Shown here: positions 6,306 to 13,350 of the stretch, piece after piece
Layout of the letters: the number at the start of each line of letters is the position of its first letter
Position numbering within the stretch: position 1 is the stretch's first letter
Source: an uncultured Bacilli bacterium
GTDB lineage: Bacteria; Bacillota_I; Bacilli_A; RF39; UBA660
Direction of reading: 5' to 3'
Assembly (NCBI GenBank): GCA_947631655.1
Contig: CANRME010000025.1
Span: forward strand, 1 to 13,396
DNA: 13,396 nucleotides
Notes under the pieces: generated by a model
The model's input: only the letters and a program-made list of their open reading frames with translations
Told to the model about the DNA's origin: nothing
Databases searched by the model: none
Program-made: the position numbers and the translations under genes

Positions 6306-6951
6306 ATTTATAACCTACCTTTCTTACTGTAACGATTATATCACGATATGCGCCCAAATTATTTCTTAGAGTTTTGATATGGGTATCAACAGTTCTATCA
6401 TCGCCATAAAAGTCATAACCCCAAACGTTAATTAGGAGTTGCTCTCTAGTTAAAGCAATACCTTTATTAGTAATTAGGTATAATAGTAAGTCATATTCTT
6501 TAGGAGTTAGATTAATATTTTTATTTTTAATAGTTACGGTATGGGCAAGGTTATCAACAACTAAGTCGCCAAAAGTATATTTATCTTGTTCTTTACTATT
6601 ACGTTTTAAGATAGCTTTAACACGAGCCATTAATTCTTTAGGAGAAAAAGGTTTGGTAACATAATCATCGATTCCAATATCAAAACCAATTAGTTTATCA
6701 TATTCTTCTTTTCTAGCACTTAACATTATACAAGGAATATCTTTTTGTTTTTTGATTTCTTTAATAGCTTGATAACCATCTTTTTTAGGCATCATGATAT
6801 CCATAATAATTAAATCGATATCATTGTTTAAAGCAAGGTTTACTCCTTCGATGCCATCTTTAGCTTCTAAAACATGATAATTTTCTAAAGTGAGATATTC
6901 TTTGATAACATTTCTAATTAATTCTTCATCATCTACTACTAAAATAGTCAT
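6289..6951 (-). CDS. OmpR/PhoB-family response regulator
   Basis: The 220-aa protein has an N-terminal receiver domain (about 1-118) with acidic pocket D7/D8, phospho-acceptor D51 (IIMDIMMPKKDG), the conserved S78 and K100 (YVTKPF). A C-terminal winged-helix DNA-binding domain (about 125-218) shows the typical LTPKEYDLLLYL and RTVDTHIKTLRNNLG helices. It pairs with the downstream histidine kinase. GAGG lies 7 nt before the ATG. Upstream is a TATAAT with tandem 11-bp-period repeats, so autoregulation is likely. Orthology to a named system (for example PhoP, VicR, CiaR) cannot be settled from the sequence alone. The same repeats downstream of the kinase suggest at least one further target. Confidence 0.94.
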   Translation of the reverse strand: MTILVVDDEELIRNVIKEYLTLENYHVLEAKDGIEGVNLALNNDIDLIIMDIMMPKKDGYQAIKEIKKQKDIPCIMLSARKEEYDKLIGFDIGIDDYVTKPFSPKELMARVKAILKRNSKEQDKYTFGDLVVDNLAHTVTIKNKNINLTPKEYDLLLYLITNKGIALTREQLLINVWGYDFYGDDRTVDTHIKTLRNNLGAYRDIIVTVRKVGYKFDYQK

Positions 6952-6974
6952 ATGACCACCTCTAATATTTATAT

Positions 6975-7004
6975 ATTATAACAAAAATGTGAAAATTAAA
7001 TGAA
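6975..7004 (-). promoter_or_regulatory. Promoter of the two-component operon with tandem regulator boxes
   Basis: On the minus strand a perfect TATAAT (6980-6975) is preceded, 8 nt upstream, by TTCAC (6993-6989) and TTCAT (7004-7000), exactly 11 bp apart and covering the -35 position. There is no TTGACA, as expected for an activator-dependent or weak autoregulated promoter. The upstream box abuts the T-tract of the yebC terminator. Confidence 0.6.
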
Positions 7005-7025
7005 AAAAACTATATTTCTATAGTT
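7003..7025 (-). terminator. Intrinsic terminator of yebC
   Basis: On the minus strand AACTATA-GAAA-TATAGTT forms a 7-bp stem with a GAAA tetraloop and is followed by a T-run. The stem includes part of the yebC stop codon (7026-7024). Confidence 0.8.
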
Positions 7026-7740
7026 ATAAGTTAACATTATGGTAAATGTCCGTTACGTCTTCTACTTCATCTAGAAGTCCATAAAGACGATTAAATAGTT
7101 CTAGATCTTCACCTTCTAAAGTTACTTTGTCTTTAGGGTACATTCCCACTTCGTCGATTTCGTAATCAGGATTTGGAATTACGCTTTCAATAGCATCTTT
7201 TGTGCTACTTGCGTTATTCGGATTAACAGACACTACAATTAGTCCATCCTCGTTTTCAAATGATACGGGTTCAATACCTTTGTCTAATAAAGCCATTAAA
7301 ATATCTTCTTCTTTATCGGATTTAACCCCAATAATAGCTAAATGGTCATAATTATAAGATACAGAATTAGTTACTCCTAAACTTTTATGAACTTTATTAA
7401 AACAAGCTCTTACTTCTCCAACGGTACGATTAACGTTATCCGTTAAAGTTTTAATAATTAATGTAGAAGCGCCCGGCCCAAATCCTTCATAGATAACAGT
7501 TTGGTAATCTTCTCCTCCCACCGTTTTAGCTTTTTCAATAGCTCTATTTATAATATCACTAGGTACTTCACTTTTCTTTGCTTTATCAACAATTCTTTTT
7601 AAAGGAACGTTCATATCGACATCTGGAACACCGGCTTTAGCTGCTAAATAAATTTCTTTCGCAAATGTGGAATATGTTTTTGCTTTAATGGCACCATTTT
7701 TTTGAATACTAGCTTTTCTTACTTCATAAGCTCTACCCAT
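7024..7740 (-). CDS. yebC: YebC/PmpR-family protein, YeeN type
   Basis: The 238-aa protein has the usual family length. The N-terminus (MGRAYEVRKASIQKNGAIKA, then a KEIYLAAKAG block) matches the YeeN/YeeI branch rather than the AGHSKW start of classical YebC. The central block (YEGFGPGAS, NVNRTVGEVR, VSYNYD) and the C-terminal VYHNV-like ending (DIYHNVNL) are characteristic. The family is cytosolic; members have been described as transcription regulators and as ribosome-associated translation factors, and the sequence does not separate these roles. AAGAGGTG precedes the ATG. The gene appears monocistronic, with its own promoter and terminator, between the lipase gene and the two-component operon. 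Confidence 0.93.
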   Translation of the reverse strand: MGRAYEVRKASIQKNGAIKAKTYSTFAKEIYLAAKAGVPDVDMNVPLKRIVDKAKKSEVPSDIINRAIEKAKTVGGEDYQTVIYEGFGPGASTLIIKTLTDNVNRTVGEVRACFNKVHKSLGVTNSVSYNYDHLAIIGVKSDKEEDILMALLDKGIEPVSFENEDGLIVVSVNPNNASSTKDAIESVIPNPDYEIDEVGMYPKDKVTLEGEDLELFNRLYGLLDEVEDVTDIYHNVNL

Positions 7741-7762
7741 AAGTACACCTCTTTCTTTTAAT

Positions 7763-7768
7763 ATTATA
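7763..7768 (-). promoter_or_regulatory. -10 element of the yebC promoter
   Basis: On the minus strand a perfect TATAAT sits 23 nt before the start codon, leaving a short leader with the ribosome binding site; the -35 (AAGACA at 17 nt) is weak. A second copy, in the same 12-bp context, lies at 7823-7818 directly after the lipase stop codon and could be an alternative promoter. Confidence 0.5.
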
Positions 7769-7823
7769 CTATAAACTTATTTTTTTGTCTTTAAAAATAC
7801 TTTTTTTAAGCAGAAATATTATA

Positions 7824-8873
7824 CTACCAAAGATGTAAATCCTCAACAAATTTATACACAATATTTTTCTTTTTTAATTTTCTTACACTACGTACTACTT
7901 TTGGAATAGAATAAACATAATAGTAAGAACTATGTTCTTTTTCTAAGACATATTCTAAGGCTTTAATAACAGTTTGTTTTTCTGTCTTAGTATTTAATAA
8001 TACTTTTACTCTTGAAAAGACGCGTTTATTTATATTTCTTAATAGTTTATGATAGTATTTATCTTTTTTTCTTTTAAAACAAAATTTATAACCATCTAAT
8101 TTTTTTATTACTCTTAAAGTATCATAGTATCCCATTAAGATATTTTCATTAGTTTTTTGTTTACGTAGTTCTAAGACACTACCTAAACTGCGAGATGGTT
8201 TAATAGTAATTATTTTATTGTCCCCTTTATCAATTCTTTTGGTAATACCGATCCCATTTATTTTTACTTCATAAATTTCATCTAAGTTTTTATCTAGTAA
8301 CATACTGGTTGGACATTTATCAAAGAAACCACCATCTAAATAGTAATTATTGTCAATAATTTTTTCTAATTTGAAGAAAGGTAGATAGCAAGAAGCCATT
8401 ATGGAATCTACTACTAAACCCTCTTTAATATCTTTAGTATACATATAAGTAGGAATTAATTTGGTAAATTTTAGGGTCGCTAAACCAAAGTTAATTTTAC
8501 TTTTCCGTAAGCGTTTTTCATCAAGTAATTCTCCTGCTACTTTCTTTATTTTTTCAGTATGTACACCGTGATTTGCTAAAACGCTTCTTAAAGTATGTCT
8601 TAATCCTCTAATAGTCTTTAGAGAAAATCCTTGTTCATTAAAAGAACTAGTAAATTCTTTATCAAAATCTAAGAGTAATCCAACATCGATGTCTTTCCAA
8701 AATTTAAGCAATTCCTTTTCTTTACCACACGCTAAAATAGCAGCATTAAAAGCTCCAATAGAAGTACCAACAATATATTTAAATTTGATATGTTTCTTTT
8801 TAAAAGCATAATACGCTCCGATTTGATAAGAACCTTTAACTCCCCCACCTTCTAATACTAAACCTCTTTTCAT
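7824..8873 (-). CDS. Patatin-like phospholipase
   Basis: The 349-aa protein shows the patatin serine-aspartate dyad hydrolase motifs: oxyanion loop G9-G-G-V-K-G14, nucleophile elbow G36-T-S38-I-G40, and D180-G-G182 carrying the catalytic aspartate. It has no signal peptide, so it is probably cytosolic or membrane-associated, acting as a lipid acyl hydrolase; the substrate is unknown. The region after about residue 230 is unusually rich in lysine and arginine, suggesting contact with acidic membrane lipids. Its ATG overlaps the stop of the upstream epimerase gene (ATGA), with AAGGAG 6 nt before it. It is the last gene of the tsaB-to-lipase run, and no clear terminator follows, only a weak A/T hairpin around 7790-7811. 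Confidence 0.9.
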   Translation of the reverse strand: MKRGLVLEGGGVKGSYQIGAYYAFKKKHIKFKYIVGTSIGAFNAAILACGKEKELLKFWKDIDVGLLLDFDKEFTSSFNEQGFSLKTIRGLRHTLRSVLANHGVHTEKIKKVAGELLDEKRLRKSKINFGLATLKFTKLIPTYMYTKDIKEGLVVDSIMASCYLPFFKLEKIIDNNYYLDGGFFDKCPTSMLLDKNLDEIYEVKINGIGITKRIDKGDNKIITIKPSRSLGSVLELRKQKTNENILMGYYDTLRVIKKLDGYKFCFKRKKDKYYHKLLRNINKRVFSRVKVLLNTKTEKQTVIKALEYVLEKEHSSYYYVYSIPKVVRSVRKLKKKNIVYKFVEDLHLW

Positions 8874-9826
8874 TTTTTACTCCTTTTCTCTTTTTTAGGT
8901 GCTAAAGAAATAATAAATGGTTTAGCTAAAAGTTTAGGGATGAATCTTTTTAATTTACTTTCATTATTTTCTAAATTGATATAATAATTTTTAATAGATG
9001 TCCCCCGATAATTTAAGATGCTATCTAGTTCATTATCTTCATAGTAAGCACCATAGAAGTTTTTATCAGCAAAAATATAAGAAAGTAAGAATCTAAAGCT
9101 TATACCATGATAACGTAATATTTGTTTTATAAATTCGCGATATGCTGTCCGGCATTTTTCTCCACCCGATAAGATATAAGTTTTTTTATTAAGTTCTTTT
9201 TTATAATCAATTGATTTTACTAAAGCATAAGAAGCATCTAAAACATCAATTAATTCGACTTTACTACTTAGAGGAGTGTTATACATTGGACATTCACTTT
9301 TAGGATTGCATAAAAAACCCGGAATACGATAAATGGTATAATTTTTCAAATTGTTTTTAATATATTCTTCAGCATTATATTTAGCTTTAGCATATAAATC
9401 GTGAGGTTTTATATTTATTTCGCTATCTAAGGAAATAATATCATGAGTTTTACCATAAATAGTTGTAGTAGAAGGATAAATTAAGTAAGCTTTAGGATTA
9501 TGAGCAAGAATATTATCAACGATATTAACTGTTCCTTCATAATCAATAACATCGCATAATTCTTCTCTTATGTCAGCCATAGGAGGAATGACACCAGCTA
9601 GATGAATTATTATATCATTGTTTTTCACTAAAGAAGCCATTAAGTTTTCATCATTAACATCCCCATAAACTAAATTAATACGATTTTCATATTTCTTTAA
9701 TTTTTTATACGATCTAGTATTCCGCAAATCTAGACCAGTTATTTCATATTTACCTTCACTTAATAAATATTTTATAACATACATTCCTAAAGTCCCGGCG
9801 GCCCCGGTTACTAAAACTTTCTTCAT
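8870..9826 (-). CDS. NAD-dependent epimerase/dehydratase (extended SDR)
   Basis: The 318-aa protein has the Rossmann motif G8-A-A-G11-T-L-G14, an acidic residue (D33) at the end of the second beta strand favouring NAD, and the active-site S119/T120 with Y145-x3-K149. This is the extended short-chain dehydrogenase family, which includes nucleotide-sugar epimerases and dehydratases and related enzymes; the substrate cannot be read from the sequence. The basic tail (APKKEKRSKK) is unusual and may associate with membrane or nucleic acid. AAAGGAG precedes the ATG. The gene is 17 nt after the ZIP transporter gene and overlaps the lipase gene by 4 nt, so the two are probably co-translated. Confidence 0.88.
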   Translation of the reverse strand: MKKVLVTGAAGTLGMYVIKYLLSEGKYEITGLDLRNTRSYKKLKKYENRINLVYGDVNDENLMASLVKNNDIIIHLAGVIPPMADIREELCDVIDYEGTVNIVDNILAHNPKAYLIYPSTTTIYGKTHDIISLDSEINIKPHDLYAKAKYNAEEYIKNNLKNYTIYRIPGFLCNPKSECPMYNTPLSSKVELIDVLDASYALVKSIDYKKELNKKTYILSGGEKCRTAYREFIKQILRYHGISFRFLLSYIFADKNFYGAYYEDNELDSILNYRGTSIKNYYINLENNESKLKRFIPKLLAKPFIISLAPKKEKRSKK

Positions 9827-9843
9827 ATACTACTCCTTTAAAT

Positions 9844-10590
9844 TTAAATAAATATCATAATTAAAATTATAATTAGTCCCGATATTAAACCATATTTAGT
9901 TTCTTTTAAGTTCCAATGGTTTAAAATTTCGGGGAATAATTCTAAAATACTAATATAAATTAACATACCGATAGTTAAAGCAATTAAAGAACCTAAAACG
10001 ATAGGAGAAATGGTAATATGGCTTAAGTAAATTATTAAACCTCCTAAAAATGCAGAAATGGTAAGCAGTAAAATCATAAATAAAGATTTCTTTTTATTAT
10101 TTTCAGTAGCACTAGATATTTCAATGCTTAAAGGAATATTATGTAAGGATACCGCCCCCATCATTAATAAACCAGCTTTTAAATCGTTAATAGTCGTAGT
10201 ATAAATTGCAATTCCTTCAATTAAATTATGTAAAAATAAGGCGATGGTAGTTACTAATCCAATATGGAAGAGATGACTTGTATGTTCTTTAGCATTTTTA
10301 GTACGATGGTTATGACTATGATGGGGAATAAAAATATCTAATAACTTTAAAAAGAAAATCCCAATTAGAGTTAATAATAAAATTACTAAAGTCCTTTTAA
10401 ATGGAATAAAACTATTAAAAGATTCAATACATTCGGGAAGTAAATCAAAAAATATTAAAGATAACATGATAGGAAAAGATAAAGATATGGCAAAAATAAC
10501 AAATTTTTCTTTTTGTTTTATTAATTTGGTAATGATAAAACCAATCACAAAAGAGATACCAGAAATTAAAGATGTTATTAATCCATTCAT
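9844..10590 (-). CDS. ZIP-family divalent metal transporter
   Basis: The 248-aa polytopic membrane protein has about eight hydrophobic helices. Helix 4 carries H121-N-L-I-E125-G, the ZIP metal-binding signature. Helix 5 carries H150-N-I-P-L, where the usual glutamate of HNIPEG is leucine; E157 (SIEIS) is nearby. A histidine-rich loop (PHHSHNH to HLFH, about residues 89-109) between helices 3 and 4 is typical of the family. Zinc is the common substrate, but iron or manganese is possible. An in-frame TTG at 10611 overlaps the AGGAGG ribosome binding site, so the ATG at 10590, 9 nt after it, is the start. It follows tsaD by 40 nt without a terminator. Confidence 0.87.
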   Translation of the reverse strand: MNGLITSLISGISFVIGFIITKLIKQKEKFVIFAISLSFPIMLSLIFFDLLPECIESFNSFIPFKRTLVILLLTLIGIFFLKLLDIFIPHHSHNHRTKNAKEHTSHLFHIGLVTTIALFLHNLIEGIAIYTTTINDLKAGLLMMGAVSLHNIPLSIEISSATENNKKKSLFMILLLTISAFLGGLIIYLSHITISPIVLGSLIALTIGMLIYISILELFPEILNHWNLKETKYGLISGLIIILIMIFI

Positions 10591-10630
10591 AAGTTTAGTC
10601 CTCCTTAACAATCATATCATAAATTAAATA

Positions 10631-11635
10631 TTAGTACAAATCTAAATGACTACTGGCATTTAAGTCATGAGTAGCAAATTTTTTTTGTAAAAATAAGGGA
10701 TACGCTGCGGAACCAATCATAGCAGCATTGTCCGTGCAGTATTTAAAGGGTGGAACACTTAATTTTATTTGATGTTTATTAGCAAGATTTTCCATAATGC
10801 TTCTTAAATGTTTATTAGCAGACACACCACCCGCAATGATTAATTCTTGGACTTGATATTTAGATAGAGCTAAATCAGTTTTACGCTCTAATTCCCCAAG
10901 TGCCGCATTTTCAAAGGAACACGCTAAATTGCTGGTATTGATTTCATTACCTCTTTGGGTTTCATTATGAACAAGGTTTATAACGGCACTTTTTAAACCA
11001 CTAAAACTCATATTTAAAGAACCATCGTCCATTATAGTTGGCAATTTATAAGTAGGTTGTCCTTCTTTAGCTAATCGTTCGACATTCGGACCACCCGGAT
11101 ATTTAAGGCCTAAAACGCGGGCAACTTTATCATAGCACTCACCTACAGCATCATCTAAAGTACGTCCTAAAACATGAAAATCATAATCTTTATGCATTAA
11201 AATTAAGTCAGTATGGCCCCCACTTACCACTAAAGCAAGTAAAGGGAAGTTCATCTCGTTATCAATGTGGTTAGCATAAATATGACCTGCTAGATGATTA
11301 ACAGCAATGAGTGGTTTATTATAAACTAAAGATAAAACTTTGGCACATTCAATACCAACTAACAAACTACCATTTAAACCCGGAGCATAAGTAACTGCAA
11401 TAGCATCAACGTCACTTACCTTCATTTTTGCTTGTTTTAAAGTTTCTTCTAAAACCATTGTAATATTTTCGGCATGCATACGGCTTGCAATTTCAGGAAC
11501 AACTCCTCCATAATTAGCGTGCGTATCCATTTGGGTATTAACTACCATAGATACTACTTCGTGCCCGTTTTTCACAATCGCCATACTTGTTTCATCACAA
11601 GAAGATTCTATCGCTAAAATGTATACATCTTTCAT
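10631..11635 (-). CDS. tsaD: tRNA N6-threonylcarbamoyladenosine transferase TsaD
   Basis: The 334-aa protein is full length for TsaD (Kae1/Gcp, ASKHA fold). The N-terminus (ILAIESSCDETSMAI), VVPEIASRMH, metal-binding H114-x3-H118 (VNHLAGHIY), SGGHTDL (138-144), the DDAVGECYDKVARVLGL block (161-177) and metal ligand D302 (CTDNAAMIG) are all present. With TsaB and TsaE it transfers the threonylcarbamoyl group, made by TsaC/Sua5, to A37 of ANN-decoding tRNAs. It starts at an ATG overlapping the stop of the rimI-like gene, with AAGGTG upstream, so the two are coupled. tsaC is not in this window. Confidence 0.97.
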   Translation of the reverse strand: MKDVYILAIESSCDETSMAIVKNGHEVVSMVVNTQMDTHANYGGVVPEIASRMHAENITMVLEETLKQAKMKVSDVDAIAVTYAPGLNGSLLVGIECAKVLSLVYNKPLIAVNHLAGHIYANHIDNEMNFPLLALVVSGGHTDLILMHKDYDFHVLGRTLDDAVGECYDKVARVLGLKYPGGPNVERLAKEGQPTYKLPTIMDDGSLNMSFSGLKSAVINLVHNETQRGNEINTSNLACSFENAALGELERKTDLALSKYQVQELIIAGGVSANKHLRSIMENLANKHQIKLSVPPFKYCTDNAAMIGSAAYPLFLQKKFATHDLNASSHLDLY

Positions 11636-12033
11636 ATAATCACCTTTTTCATTGTTAAACCATCTATTCCATTATAATAACCTTTTCTTATACCCACTTT
11701 ATTAAATCCATTTTTTAAATAAAAATTTATTGCTACCTCATTATTTTGAGAAACTTCTAAAAGTATTTCGGTTTTATGATAATTCTCTAAAGATTTTAGT
11801 AAATTAGTACCTATGCCTTGTTTACGATACTCATCATCTACTACAATATCTACAATATCGATATAGTCCTCAAAAACCAGAAAATGAATAAACCCAACAA
11901 TTTTATTTTCTTTTAAAGCTACTAAAATTTGATTAGGAAGTTCAGTATTATCTAAAAAATAATCTGCGTGTAAGGTATTACCAAGTTTAATAATACTTTC
12001 TTTATCTTGTGATAAATAAGGTCTAATTTGCAT
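11632..12033 (-). CDS. rimI: RimI-like GNAT N-acetyltransferase
   Basis: The 133-aa GNAT-fold protein has the acetyl-CoA pyrophosphate-binding motif R70-K-Q-G-I-G75 after the strand IDIVDIVVDDEYR, the LLEVSQNNEVAINFYLKNGF segment (91-110) and G114-I-R-K-G-Y-Y. This matches RimI, which acetylates the N-terminus of ribosomal protein S18 in Escherichia coli. The position between tsaB and tsaD is the classic location of rimI in Firmicutes. The ATG lies inside the end of tsaB (11-nt overlap) with no well-spaced ribosome binding site; AAAGGAA is 12-14 nt away, so translational coupling is likely. Confidence 0.88.
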   Translation of the reverse strand: MQIRPYLSQDKESIIKLGNTLHADYFLDNTELPNQILVALKENKIVGFIHFLVFEDYIDIVDIVVDDEYRKQGIGTNLLKSLENYHKTEILLEVSQNNEVAINFYLKNGFNKVGIRKGYYNGIDGLTMKKVII

Positions 12034-12577
12034 CTAAACCAGAAATTCCTTTGATATAGAGAGGTTTTACTGAATGAGGGTTTTCAGCAGGTTTATTTTT
12101 TAAATAGTTGGGTATTTTTTCATAAGCGGGATTTAAGTTTTCAAAAACTTTGTGAGTAGTTTTAAATTCTTGATATGCAGAATTGGAGTAATATTTAATT
12201 TTATCCATAGTATCACGTTTAGCAATAAAGACCCCATTGTTTTCATGGACAACTAAGTAAGAATCATTATTATCTATACTAGCAAGTTCAATAGAAGTTA
12301 GGGATTTTATAGGAACATTTAAAGTATAAGCTAAAGTTTTAGCAATTGTAACGCACAATCTTATTCCCGTAAAACTTCCTGGACCTTTGCACACATATAT
12401 TTCTTTTAAATCATGAACAGTTATTTTATTTTTATTTAATAGTTCTTCTAATAATGGCATTATAAAAACGCTATGGTCTTTTTTTACTTCTTTATTAACA
12501 ATATCCATTATATTATCGTCCTTATAAAGAGCAATAACAATGTTTTTATAGTGCGTATCAATAAACATACTCCACAT
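12023..12577 (-). CDS. tsaB: t6A biosynthesis protein TsaB
   Basis: The 184-aa protein has the TsaB/YeaZ signature (FIDTHYKN at the N-terminus and KGPGSFTGIRLCVTIAKTLA at about 64-83). TsaB is the catalytically inactive Kae1-like partner that heterodimerises with TsaD and recruits TsaE. It is shorter than typical family members (about 220-235 aa) in the C-terminal half, which is the less conserved part. The frame is open to an ATG at 12625, but that codon has no ribosome binding site and a TGCTATAAT promoter lies inside the extension. GAGG lies 8 nt before the ATG at 12577, so I use that start. It leads the run of coupled genes down to the lipase. Confidence 0.93.
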   Translation of the reverse strand: MWSMFIDTHYKNIVIALYKDDNIMDIVNKEVKKDHSVFIMPLLEELLNKNKITVHDLKEIYVCKGPGSFTGIRLCVTIAKTLAYTLNVPIKSLTSIELASIDNNDSYLVVHENNGVFIAKRDTMDKIKYYSNSAYQEFKTTHKVFENLNPAYEKIPNYLKNKPAENPHSVKPLYIKGISGLDAN

Positions 12578-12604
12578 ATTTAAAACCTCGCTTTTTCTTC
12601 CGTT

Positions 12605-12613
12605 ATTATAGCA
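12605..12613 (-). promoter_or_regulatory. Extended -10 promoter of the tsaB transcription unit
   Basis: On the minus strand TGCTATAAT (12613-12605) is a perfect extended -10; the -35 position is a T-run. It lies between the tsaE terminator and the tsaB ATG at 12577 and would drive tsaB through the lipase gene. Confidence 0.65.
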
Positions 12614-12625
12614 CTTTTGATCCAA

Positions 12626-12663
12626 TAAAAAAAGACTTTATAACACAGCGTTACATAAGTCTT
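12626..12663 (-). terminator. Intrinsic terminator of tsaE
   Basis: On the minus strand the stem AAGACTT/AAGTCTT extends with GTAAC/GTTAT across a bulge, and a T-run follows. The hairpin begins within the last codons of tsaE and covers its stop codon (12640-12638). It separates tsaE from tsaB. Confidence 0.75.
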
Positions 12664-13090
12664 CGTATTCTTTACCATACGGAGTTAATACGATAACTCT
12701 TGTATTTTCATCAACTATTTTGAAAGTTAATTCTAAACGTTCTTCCGGTAGGGAGTTTTGAACTAATTCAGCCCATTCAATAATGGTTATAGCTTCACCA
12801 TCAAAATAATCATCAAAATCAAAGGAACTAGTATTATCTTCTAAACGATAAACATCCATATGATTTAGAGGTGCTTCACCATCTTTATATTCTTTAACAA
12901 TATTAAAAGTAGGACTAGTAATATTTTCTTCAATACCTAGGGCATGAGCAAAACCTTTAACAAAAATAGTTTTACCACTACCTAATTCCCCATTTAAACA
13001 AATAACCATGCCAGGGAATTTCTCACTTTCAATATTTTGGGCTAAAGCTAAAGTGTCTTCTTCTTTTCGAGATACAAATTTATAATCCAT
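12638..13090 (-). CDS. tsaE: t6A biosynthesis ATPase TsaE
   Basis: The 150-aa protein is full length for TsaE (YjeE). Walker A is G34-E-L-G-S-G-K-T41, the switch region is S59-P-T-F-N, H77-M-D79-V-Y-R-L carries the Walker-B-like aspartate, and IIEWAE (103-108) the conserved Glu-Trp. The protein binds the TsaB-TsaD complex, and its ATPase activity is needed for repeated t6A synthesis cycles. AGGTGAG precedes the ATG by a normal distance. It is the first gene after the rRNA operon, with its own promoter and terminator, so unlike in many Firmicutes it is not simply co-transcribed with tsaB. Confidence 0.96.
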   Translation of the reverse strand: MDYKFVSRKEEDTLALAQNIESEKFPGMVICLNGELGSGKTIFVKGFAHALGIEENITSPTFNIVKEYKDGEAPLNHMDVYRLEDNTSSFDFDDYFDGEAITIIEWAELVQNSLPEERLELTFKIVDENTRVIVLTPYGKEYEDLCNAVL

Positions 13091-13110
13091 ATATTAACTC
13101 ACCTATTATT

Positions 13111-13139
13111 AGTATATAATGTAAAAGAATTTTAAACAA
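13111..13139 (-). promoter_or_regulatory. Promoter of tsaE
   Basis: On the minus strand TTGTTT (13139-13134) and TATACT (13116-13111) are spaced by 17 nt and lie about 20 nt upstream of the tsaE start codon. Confidence 0.6.
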
Positions 13140-13169
13140 CTATAATTTAAAAAATTGACGTTAATTTAC

Positions 13170-13231
13170 TAATTAGGGATTTTTGGTTGACATATTTTAG
13201 AAACTATGATACCTAATGAGACACCTAATTA
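13170..13231. repeat. Small inverted and direct repeats between tsaE and the rRNA operon
   Basis: TAATTAGG (13170-13177) has a perfect inverted copy CCTAATTA (13224-13231). ACCTAAT also occurs twice as a direct repeat (13211-13217, 13223-13229) with a 12-bp period. The stretch 13091-13350 has no gene that I can support; it holds the tsaE promoter, these repeats and the rRNA terminators. Confidence 0.4.
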
Positions 13232-13241
13232 TAAAACGACA

Positions 13242-13275
13242 TAAAAAAAGTGAGTGCTGCTTGAATGTTACTCAC
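13242..13275 (-). terminator. Intrinsic terminator downstream of the 5S rRNA gene
   Basis: On the minus strand GTGAGT...ACTCAC forms a 6-bp stem (13275-13270 with 13255-13250) with a 14-nt loop, followed by TTTTTTT. It lies about 75 nt after the 5S 3' end and is the best candidate for the end of the rRNA transcript. Confidence 0.75.
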
Positions 13276-13303
13276 ACAAATTTTAAAGATTTTATAAAAA
13301 TTT

Positions 13304-13321
13304 AAAACCCATATTTACGGG
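13304..13321 (-). terminator. Weaker hairpin between the 5S gene and the main terminator
   Basis: On the minus strand CCCGT-AAAT-ATGGG (13321-13308) is followed by TTTT. It could be a first partial terminator or a mark for 5S 3'-end processing. The stem is only 5 bp with one G.T pair. Confidence 0.35.
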
Positions 13322-13350
13322 AAATACAGGTATTTTAGAGCAAAAAAAAA

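Noticed and set aside
13187..13211. Plus-strand promoter based on a perfect TTGACA
   Set aside because: The nearest -10-like TATGAT is only 12 nt away, and no gene on the plus strand follows; it faces the rRNA terminator.
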